A DNA stretch of 6,888 nucleotides from Treponema sp. (lineage in GTDB: Bacteria > Spirochaetota > Spirochaetia > Treponematales > Treponemataceae), in assembly GCA_017544745.1 (NCBI GenBank), contig JAFYDO010000303.1, positions 1-6,888 of the forward strand, read 5' to 3'. Both the position numbers and the translations under genes were made by a program. Under the pieces are notes generated by a model, which saw nothing but the letters and a program-made list of their open reading frames with translations, was not told the origin of the DNA and searched no databases. Below are positions 1-5,126 of this stretch, piece by piece. Every line of letters begins with the position of its first letter. Position 1 is the first letter of the stretch.

Positions 1-2
1 AC

Positions 3-242
3 TACGCACCATGTAATGCTGTAAAGAACGGCGAAGTTTCTAAAGAAGGCTTCCGTGTTATTATTGTTCTTCCAAAGGACACAAACACAGAAAAGCCAAA
101 GATTGACGAAAAGAATCTTAACGACAAGCTTCTTTGGGCACGCAACAAGTGGCTTATCGCTCATCCAGATTCAAGCGAAGCAAAGGCAGGCGCTTTTGTT
201 GGATTATCTGGTGTAAATATTGATATTTCAAAGGCAAAATAA
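3..242 (+). CDS. C-terminal fragment of an unrecognised protein (5' end outside window)
   Basis: An open frame enters from the left edge and ends at TAA 240-242, giving the last 79 residues of a protein. The visible part starts YAPCNAVKNGEV, continues through a hydrophobic strand (FRVIIVLP), a Lys/Asp-rich stretch, a segment with LLWARNKWLIAHP, and ends VNIDISKAK. I see no signal, membrane segment or catalytic motif and do not recognise the family. It is coding because its codon use matches the following isomerase (all four prolines CCA, many AAG and AAC) and because its stop lies 20 bp before the next ATG, behind a good Shine-Dalgarno. It is probably cotranscribed with the isomerase, so a role in the same sugar pathway is possible but is inference only. 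Confidence 0.75.
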   Translation, partial: YAPCNAVKNGEVSKEGFRVIIVLPKDTNTEKPKIDEKNLNDKLLWARNKWLIAHPDSSEAKAGAFVGLSGVNIDISKAK

Positions 243-248
243 AAATAT

Positions 249-253
249 AGGAG
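249..253 (+). promoter_or_regulatory. Shine-Dalgarno of the isomerase gene
   Basis: AGGAG lies 9 nt before ATG 263. It supports that start and translation from an mRNA shared with the upstream gene. No promoter-like sequence is evident in the 20-bp gap. Confidence 0.75.
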
Positions 254-262
254 TATAAAAAA

Positions 263-1759
263 ATGATTAACAACAAACCAAAAATTAAGATCGGTATTGT
301 GGCTGTTAGCCGCGACTGTTTCCCAGAGTCACTTGCTGTAAACCGCAGAAAGGCTCTTGTTGCTGCTTACACAAAGAAGTATGGCGCAGACGAAATTTAC
401 GAATGTCCAATCTGTATCGTAGAATCAGAAATCCACATGGTTCAGGCATTGGAAGACATCAAGAAGAACGGATGTAACGCACTTTGTGTTTACCTCGGAA
501 ACTTCGGTCCAGAAATTGCTGAAACTTTGCTTGCTAAGCACTTTGAAGGTCCTAAGATGTTCTGTGCTGCTGCAGAAGAAACATCAAAAGACGGCGGACT
601 TATCCAGGGTCGTGGTGATGCTTACTGTGGTATGCTCAACGCTTCTTACAACCTCAAGCTCCGCAATATCAAGGCTTATATTCCAGAATATCCAGTAGGA
701 ACAGCTGAACAGTGTGCAGACATGATTCACGGATTTGCACCAATCGCAAAAGCTGTTTATGCTTTGAATCACCTTAAGATTATTTCTTTTGGACCACGTC
801 CACTCAACTTCCTTGCTTGTAACGCACCAATCAAACAGCTTTACAACATCGGTGTTGAAATTGAAGAAAACTCAGAACTTGACTTGTTCGAATCATTCAA
901 CAAGCACGCAGGCGACGCTCGTATTAAGGAAGTTGCTGCTGATATGGCTAAAGAACTTGGCGAAGGAAACAAAAAGCCAGAAGTTCTCGAAAAACTTGCT
1001 CAGTATGAAATCACATTGCTCGACTGGGTTGAAGCTCACCGCGGATACCGTGAATTCGTTGCAATTGCTGGTAAATGTTGGCCTGCATTCCAGACACAGT
1101 TTGGATTTGTTCCTTGCTATGTAAACAGCCGCCTTACAAAGATGGGTATTCCAGTTTCTTGTGAAGTTGATATTTACGGATGTCTTTCTGAATTCATCGG
1201 TACAGTTGTTTCTGATGATACAGTTACTCTCCTCGACATCAACAACACAGTTCCACAGGATATCTACGACGAAGACATCAAGGGCAAGCACGGAAACTAC
1301 ACAATCCAGGATACATTCATGGGCTTCCACTGCGGAAACACAGCTTCTACAAAGCTTTCATTCTGCGAAATGAAGTACCAGCTCATCATGGCACGCGCTC
1401 TTCCAATCGAAGTTACAAACGGAACTTTGGAAGGTGATATCGTTCCAGGTGACATCACATTCTTCCGCTTGCAGTCAACTTCTGACAACATCCTCCGCGC
1501 ATACATTGCACAGGGTGAAGTTCTCCCAGTTGCTACACGCTCATTCGGTGGTATCGGTATTTTTGCAATCCCAGAAATGGGCCGCTTCTATCGCCACGTA
1601 CTTATCGAAAAGAACTTCCCACACCACGGTGCCGTTGCATTCGGTCACTTTGGCAAGGAACTCTACGAAGTATTCAAATACATCGGCGTAGCAGTAGACG
1701 AAATTGGCTACAACCAGCCAGCTGGAGTACGCTATCCTACTGAAAATCCTTGGAGATAA
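263..1759 (+). CDS. L-fucose/L-arabinose isomerase family protein (FucI-like, COG2407 type)
   Basis: This 498-residue cytosolic protein has the organisation of the FucI/AraA ketol-isomerase fold. It has an N-terminal Rossmann-like part (IGIVAVSRDCFPES near 10-22), a middle domain, and a C-terminal catalytic region. Candidate metal ligands are E301 (in SCEVDIYG) and D325 (in TLLDINN), matching the Glu/Asp pair of the family. Conserved-looking His positions follow at FHCGN (H356), H454-H455 and H462. The motif NGTLEGDIVPGDIT (386-399) is also typical. Family members interconvert an aldose and a ketose (for example L-fucose/L-fuculose or L-arabinose/L-ribulose) with a divalent metal. The exact sugar cannot be read from sequence. 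It is shorter than E. coli FucI (about 590) and nearer AraA in size, but its motifs resemble the COG2407 group. The codons are highly biased (19 of 24 prolines are CCA), suggesting strong expression. Confidence is high for the family and low for the substrate. Confidence 0.88.
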   Translation: MINNKPKIKIGIVAVSRDCFPESLAVNRRKALVAAYTKKYGADEIYECPICIVESEIHMVQALEDIKKNGCNALCVYLGNFGPEIAETLLAKHFEGPKMFCAAAEETSKDGGLIQGRGDAYCGMLNASYNLKLRNIKAYIPEYPVGTAEQCADMIHGFAPIAKAVYALNHLKIISFGPRPLNFLACNAPIKQLYNIGVEIEENSELDLFESFNKHAGDARIKEVAADMAKELGEGNKKPEVLEKLAQYEITLLDWVEAHRGYREFVAIAGKCWPAFQTQFGFVPCYVNSRLTKMGIPVSCEVDIYGCLSEFIGTVVSDDTVTLLDINNTVPQDIYDEDIKGKHGNYTIQDTFMGFHCGNTASTKLSFCEMKYQLIMARALPIEVTNGTLEGDIVPGDITFFRLQSTSDNILRAYIAQGEVLPVATRSFGGIGIFAIPEMGRFYRHVLIEKNFPHHGAVAFGHFGKELYEVFKYIGVAVDEIGYNQPAGVRYPTENPWR

Positions 1760-1774
1760 GCTAAGATAATTTGC

Positions 1775-1799
1775 GGTCCCTGAGCTAGTCGAAGGGGCC
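1775..1799. repeat. REP-like palindrome, copy 1
   Basis: This imperfect palindrome has the 19-nt core CCCTGAGCTAGTCGAAGGG (1778-1796), starting 15 bp after the isomerase stop. The core folds as CCCT/AGGG closed by tandem G·A mismatches and one G-C pair around a five-base loop (CTAGT). Flanking GG/CC pairs and a T·G extend the stem. A second copy lies at 6051-6077; the cores differ at two loop positions only. The same core in the form CCCTGAGCCTGTCGAAGGG is, from memory, a widespread REP-like sequence scattered between genes in many bacteria. Confidence 0.75.
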
Positions 1800-1814
1800 A
1801 CATAATTTTATTAC

Positions 1815-1850
1815 AAGACTGTCGAGCAATCGGCAGTCTTTTTTTATTTT
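1815..1850 (+). terminator. Intrinsic terminator of the isomerase unit
   Basis: The stem AAGACTGTCG (1815-1824) pairs with CGGCAGTCTT (1831-1840) through ten pairs, one of them T·G, around the loop AGCAAT. It is followed by a T run (1839-1845) and then ATTTT. This is a textbook rho-independent terminator in the + direction, 55 bp after the isomerase stop. Its T tract overlaps the stop codon of the convergent gene (1844-1846). In the opposite direction no T run follows the hairpin, so it is probably a one-way terminator. Confidence 0.9.
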
Positions 1851-2890
1851 ACATCATCAAAAATTACAACTGGGATTTCGTCGCTGTCGGAAGCTTCTAT
1901 TGCGGTTCTTTTGGAAGCAACACCGTCGCCAACGTCAAGAGTAATGTTTCCCGAGGTAGAAGTAAGACTTACCTTTGCACCGCCGCCGTTTATGGCATTA
2001 TTGTAGTCGGCATGTGAAGAAAGTTTTTCGCTGGTAAAGGCATTTGTAAAGCCGCCGCTGGAAGTTGTGACATGCAAATTTATACGTGAACCGCGTGGCA
2101 TGGAAATATACTGGGTACCGCTTGAGCTTGTAACAGAAGATTTTGCAGCTGGTGCATCTGAAAACTCAAGACCTATTGTTCCGCTGCTTGTAGAAACATT
2201 AAAGCTCTGACAGTCTAGGTTCTGGCCGGTAATATTTCCGCTGCTGGCGGAGCCTTCAAACGTAACTGCCTGAAAATTCTTAAGCTTAATATTGCCGCTT
2301 GAAGTATGAATAACTGCGGTTTTTGAATCTGCACGGTTTACAGTAATGTTTCCGCTGCTTGCACTTGCTGTAAGCTGTTTTGCAGAAATGCCTTCCAGGT
2401 AGGAACTGCCGCTTGAAGTTTTAATTACAGCGTCTTTGGTTGCAGAAATCTGCTTTTCAATTTTTATGTCTCCGCTGCTGGCTCCAATAGAAATACTGTC
2501 ACGTGCAGAAAAACCAACCGAACTGTTTATGTCTCCGCTTGAAGTTTGAATCTTTACTTTGTCAAAGTCCTTGTCCTGAGGAAGCTTTACAATAACAGTA
2601 CATTTTTTCTGTACTCCAATAACCACGGAAGTCGACGGAACCGATTCAATTATCAGCGTTCCGGAAGAAGTCTTTACTTTAGGGGCATATTTTTTGTTGT
2701 TACAGTAAATGTCTACTACTATTTCGTTGGCGCCGGTAGCTTCCAGCTGCAAATCTTCCCAACTTAAATTAAAATCCAGATTATTTATAGAAGAAGCCTT
2801 GTAATCTGTTGATCCAAGATGTGGAGGCAGAGCAAATAAAGCACTTGCACCGGCCATCAGGATTAAAGAGTAAAATGATTTTTTAAACAT
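1844..2890 (-). CDS. Secreted DUF4097-family beta-solenoid protein with SSG rungs
   Basis: This 348-residue protein starts with a signal peptide (MFKKSFYSLILMAGASALFA, probable cleavage after A20, no lipobox Cys). It should be exported to the periplasm or beyond. The body is a DUF4097 (putative adhesin, beta-strand repeat) domain. Ten Ser-Ser-Gly motifs start at residues 75, 117, 138, 159, 178, 197, 216, 235, 256 and 277, with a variant TSG at 312-314. Steps are 19 or 21 residues (one of 42 where a rung has lost the motif), which fits one right-handed helix coil per repeat. The residue before SSG alternates Thr and Ala from 116 to 234. The C-terminus is acidic (SDSDE, FDD). DUF4097 proteins are mostly uncharacterised and their adhesin label is tentative. 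The ATG is supported by GAGGT 6 nt upstream. The gene is monocistronic here, convergent with the isomerase and divergent from the M23 gene. Confidence 0.88.
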   Translation of the reverse strand: MFKKSFYSLILMAGASALFALPPHLGSTDYKASSINNLDFNLSWEDLQLEATGANEIVVDIYCNNKKYAPKVKTSSGTLIIESVPSTSVVIGVQKKCTVIVKLPQDKDFDKVKIQTSSGDINSSVGFSARDSISIGASSGDIKIEKQISATKDAVIKTSSGSSYLEGISAKQLTASASSGNITVNRADSKTAVIHTSSGNIKLKNFQAVTFEGSASSGNITGQNLDCQSFNVSTSSGTIGLEFSDAPAAKSSVTSSSGTQYISMPRGSRINLHVTTSSGGFTNAFTSEKLSSHADYNNAINGGGAKVSLTSTSGNITLDVGDGVASKRTAIEASDSDEIPVVIFDDVK

Positions 2891-2891
2891 A

Positions 2892-2901
2892 GAGGTACCT
2901 C
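2892..2901 (-). promoter_or_regulatory. Shine-Dalgarno of the DUF4097 gene, inside a perfect palindrome
   Basis: On the minus strand GAGGT (2897-2901) stands 6 nt before the ATG and fixes the start. It is half of the perfect 10-bp palindrome GAGGTACCTC (2892-2901), which has no loop and so is unlikely to fold on itself. Confidence 0.65.
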
Positions 2902-2909
2902 GTGTATAT

Positions 2910-2915
2910 ATTATA
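2910..2915 (-). promoter_or_regulatory. Probable -10 box of the DUF4097 gene
   Basis: A perfect TATAAT on the minus strand ends 19 nt before the ATG. The expected transcript start near 2903 would give a leader of only about 13 nt, just covering the Shine-Dalgarno. The sequence 17-18 bp upstream (ACTATC or AACTAT) is a poor -35, but the spacer is T-rich. Confidence 0.5.
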
Positions 2916-2994
2916 AAACAATAAGAAAAAATGATAGTTACATCCGACTGATATAATCTTTGCCGGCTAAAATTCCGATACTATAAGAAGAAAT

Positions 2995-3032
2995 AAGTCG
3001 TGTTACAACAAAATCTTAATTTGACACGACTT
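2995..3032. promoter_or_regulatory. 9-bp inverted repeat over the -35 box, operator candidate
   Basis: AAGTCGTGT (2995-3003) and its exact reverse complement ACACGACTT (3024-3032) are separated by 20 bp. The right arm covers part of the TTGACA -35 box at 3021-3026. No gene is read into this region from the left on the + strand and no T run follows, so a DNA-binding site is a better reading than a terminator. The role is inference. Confidence 0.4.
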
Positions 3033-3055
3033 TATATAGTGTGTTATACTATAAT
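3021..3055 (+). promoter_or_regulatory. Sigma-70 promoter of the M23-bactofilin-yaaR-ricT operon
   Basis: A perfect -35 TTGACA (3021-3026) is followed after 18 bp by TATACT (3045-3050), which overlaps a second perfect TATAAT (3050-3055). Transcription should begin around 3057-3062. The -10 area is also an imperfect dyad, with GTGT (3041-3044) matching ACAC (3056-3059). The promoter lies inside the longest possible open frame, so it argues against a GTG start at 3000. Confidence 0.7.
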
Positions 3056-3062
3056 ACACGGT

Positions 3063-3080
3063 ATTATCATTGAGGATAAT
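3063..3080 (+). promoter_or_regulatory. Small hairpin in the leader of the M23 gene
   Basis: ATTATC (3063-3068) pairs with GATAAT (3075-3080) around the loop ATTGAG. It lies between the predicted transcript start and the TTG start codon and ends directly before the GGGG at 3081-3084 that can serve as Shine-Dalgarno. It is short and AT-rich, so weak. Confidence 0.35.
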
Positions 3081-3092
3081 GGGGAAAAAATT

Positions 3093-4118
3093 TTGCCGAG
3101 AACACAAAAAAGAGTAAAAAAGTTTGAAAAAAGATTCGCAAACAACGTGACACATAAGACCGGGAACTTTTTTAAGTCCTTGGGCGCTTTCTTTGTTAAA
3201 ATTTTCCGCGTTTTTGACAGCAAACTCACAATTATGATTGTTCCTCATTCTCATGGAAAGGTTGTAAACTTTCAGACAAATGTTTTTGCACTTTTACTTG
3301 GACTTCTTCTTTCCATTGGCGTTATTTCTTCCTTCTTCTACTTTAACCGCAGTTCAGTTTCTTCAAAAATTGAAATCTCCAACCTTATGAATCAAAACCG
3401 CGAAACTCTTGCAAGTTTGGATCAGCTGCGCGACGAAAATGCAAACCTCTTTAAGGCTGCAAAACGTTTCCAGACATCGCTTTCTCAGAGTCTTTCTTTA
3501 CTTGGTATTCAGCAGGTTGAATCTAAATCGGACGCATCACTCAACAACAGCGACCTTTCTTCACTCTTTAGTACAAAGGAAATTACTACCGGCTCGGCCC
3601 GCGAGCTTGCAGATATAAAAGAGCTTACTTCTTATCTTGAAAGTGCAGTAGACCCTATTGAACAGATTGGAAAAATGATTAAGACACAGCAGTCTTTGTT
3701 TACAGAGATCCCTAGCATCTGTCCTATTAAGAGTCCTAACCTGCACGTTTCTATGGCCTTTGGTCCAAACCTGCACCCTCTTAATAATCAGTGGTATATT
3801 CACAAGGGAATTGACTTTTCTACATACCGTTCGGGCGATCCTGTAATGGCAACTGCTTCGGGACAGATTGTAAACGTCGGCTACGATTCAAACTACGGTA
3901 ACTTTGTAATCATCAAACATAATCACGGTATTTATACACGCTATGCACACTTGAGCACATATAGGGTTAAAAAAGGTCAGCTTGTAGAACAGGGCTATGT
4001 AATTGGCTATGTAGGCAACACAGGTATTTCTACAGGACCTCACCTGCACTACGAAGTTCACATTGGTTCGGACGTAGTAGACCCTGCTAAATATGTAAAT
4101 ATTAAGCTCACTAAATAG
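3093..4118 (+). CDS. Membrane-anchored M23 (LytM-type) peptidoglycan endopeptidase
   Basis: From the TTG at 3093 the protein has 341 residues. It has a basic cytosolic N-terminus (PRTQKRVKKFEKRF), one transmembrane helix near 64-84 (VFALLLGLLLSIGVISSFFYF region), and a coiled-coil-like periplasmic linker near 90-140. A C-terminal M23 domain spans about 215-335. The zinc and catalytic set is complete: H237 and D241 (HKGIDF), H286 (YAHLS), and H317/H319 (GPHLHYE). The family cleaves peptide cross-links of peptidoglycan, so it should be active on the periplasmic face. The frame stays open back to a GTG at 3000, but that would place the promoter inside the gene. TTG 3093 has GGGG 8 nt upstream, and the next ATG (3237) would remove the basic N-terminus. 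Bactofilin follows 6 bp later, a known partner of M23 enzymes. Confidence is high for family, moderate for the start. Confidence 0.9.
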   Translation: MPRTQKRVKKFEKRFANNVTHKTGNFFKSLGAFFVKIFRVFDSKLTIMIVPHSHGKVVNFQTNVFALLLGLLLSIGVISSFFYFNRSSVSSKIEISNLMNQNRETLASLDQLRDENANLFKAAKRFQTSLSQSLSLLGIQQVESKSDASLNNSDLSSLFSTKEITTGSARELADIKELTSYLESAVDPIEQIGKMIKTQQSLFTEIPSICPIKSPNLHVSMAFGPNLHPLNNQWYIHKGIDFSTYRSGDPVMATASGQIVNVGYDSNYGNFVIIKHNHGIYTRYAHLSTYRVKKGQLVEQGYVIGYVGNTGISTGPHLHYEVHIGSDVVDPAKYVNIKLTK

Positions 4119-4124
4119 GTTTTT

Positions 4125-4538
4125 ATGGCTCTTAAAGTTGATGACATTTCTATAAACACAATTCTGGGAAAAGGTTCTTCCATAACAGGTGATTTACGCA
4201 TCAATGGTTTTGTTCGTCTTGACGGCGATATTGATGGAAACCTTGAAACCGATGGAAATGTAATTATTGGAGATAACGCCAGAATCCGCGGAGATGTAAA
4301 AGCTAAATCTGTTATCATAAGTGGAATTGTAATAGGTAATATAATTGCTCAGGAAGGAATTAAGATTCTTTCGGAAGCAGCTGTTCTTGGAGATGTAATA
4401 AGCCGCAAGGTTCAGATTGATGACAAAGCAACCTTTAACGGAAGATGCATTTCTATAAAAGATGAAGAGCTCTTTGAAAAACAGGCAGCACAGTATTTAC
4501 AGTCAAAGGCTATTAAGGAGAAAGTTGTCCTTTCATGA
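4125..4538 (+). CDS. Bactofilin (BacA/CcmA family)
   Basis: This 137-residue protein has the bactofilin signature NTILGKGSSITGDLRINGFV (11-30). Short turns rich in Gly-Asp/Gly-Asn follow (DGDIDGN, GDNARIRGDVKA, GIVIGNI, AVLGDV), which are the rungs of the single right-handed beta-helix domain (about 18-108). The charged tail is near 112-137. Bactofilins polymerise without nucleotide into membrane-associated filaments that localise cell-wall enzymes and shape the cell, as with CcmA in Helicobacter and BacA with an M23 hydrolase elsewhere. The gene begins 6 bp after the M23 stop, with only a weak AGGT at 4117-4120, and overlaps the next gene by ATGA. Both facts suggest translational coupling. 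Scaffolding the upstream peptidase is an inference from gene order and known bactofilin partnerships. Confidence 0.93.
   Translation: MALKVDDISINTILGKGSSITGDLRINGFVRLDGDIDGNLETDGNVIIGDNARIRGDVKAKSVIISGIVIGNIIAQEGIKILSEAAVLGDVISRKVQIDDKATFNGRCISIKDEELFEKQAAQYLQSKAIKEKVVLS
4515..4532 (+). promoter_or_regulatory. Hairpin holding the yaaR Shine-Dalgarno
   Basis: AAGGA (4515-4519), the start of AAGGAG, can pair with TCCTT (4528-4532) around an 8-nt loop. AAGGAG ends 14 nt before ATG 4535, longer than usual; folding would shorten that distance but hide the site. Ribosomes ending bactofilin at 4538 pass through it and would open it. Confidence 0.35.
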
Positions 4539-5110
4539 GTGATATAAATCCGCTGGGAGCTTCTTCCTATTATGGAGGCCTGCAAAACGCTACGAGCCAG
4601 GCTGCCAAAGATGCCAAAAAAGAAAAAACTTCTTCTACCTCCCGGGTTTCTTTTTCTAAGCTTTTAAAAACTAATTCAGAAACAGAAGAACAGCATCATA
4701 TGCAGGAACTGGGCTTTCCGCCGGAAATTGCGGGCATGTCCATCGAAGAAGCTGCTATTTTTCTTAAGGATGCAGTAGATTCTGCAGGAAACAAGCTTGC
4801 TGTTTCTGCAACCACGCAAAACATTACGGAATTCAGGGATTCTGTACGTATGTTCATAAAGTACGTTGTAGACAATAATTACATTGAACACAAAAAAGAG
4901 CTTCGTGGAAAGATTTCTTTGCCAATGCAGAGGTTTTCAAAATTCAATGACAGATCCAGACCTGCAGATCCTCGCGTTATTATCCAGACAATCAACGAAA
5001 AACTTGATTCTATGGTGCGAGACACGCTTTTAACACAAAGCAGCAATATGAAAATTCTTGAACGCGCAAATGAAATACGAGGCCTTATTGTAGACTTAAT
5101 ACAAGCATAA
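4535..5110 (+). CDS. yaaR: YaaR family protein (DUF327)
   Basis: This 191-residue soluble protein has a Ser/Thr/Lys-rich, probably disordered N-terminus (1-50) and a helical DUF327 domain (about 60-191). The family core FRDSVRMFIKYVVDNNY is at 100-116, and the C-terminal helix ends ERANEIRGLIVDLIQA. No signal peptide or membrane segment is visible. The function of YaaR is not established. In Bacillus subtilis the gene lies in the tmk-yaaQ-yaaR-holB-yaaT-yabA order, and here the yaaT (ricT) homologue follows directly, which supports the assignment. The ATG overlaps the bactofilin stop (ATGA), so translation is probably coupled. The length fits the family, with a somewhat extended N-terminus. 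Confidence 0.85.
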   Translation: MSDINPLGASSYYGGLQNATSQAAKDAKKEKTSSTSRVSFSKLLKTNSETEEQHHMQELGFPPEIAGMSIEEAAIFLKDAVDSAGNKLAVSATTQNITEFRDSVRMFIKYVVDNNYIEHKKELRGKISLPMQRFSKFNDRSRPADPRVIIQTINEKLDSMVRDTLLTQSSNMKILERANEIRGLIVDLIQA

Positions 5111-5126
5111 GGGGTATACTTAATTT

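Noticed and set aside
893..1330. Long antisense open frame inside the isomerase gene
   Set aside because: The opposite strand has a recognised protein with strong codon bias, so this is a by-product of that bias.
1949..2671. CRISPR-like array suggested by recurring CCGCTTGAAG / CCGCTGCTGG words
   Set aside because: The repeats are short, in frame and spaced by 57-63 bp within a signal-peptide protein; they encode SSG rungs.
2952..2957. Second rightward promoter (TATAAT) in the divergent region
   Set aside because: No acceptable -35 lies 16-18 bp upstream, and a much better promoter lies closer to the gene.
3000..3092. N-terminal extension of the M23 protein from a GTG at 3000
   Set aside because: It contains the consensus promoter and inverted repeat, and the extension does not resemble the usual N-terminus of this protein type.
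3079..3117. A 12-residue open frame (ATG 3079) just before the M23 start, possible leader peptide
   Set aside because: The GAGG upstream is only 3 nt away and no attenuator-like structure follows. It overlaps the M23 start and is probably chance.
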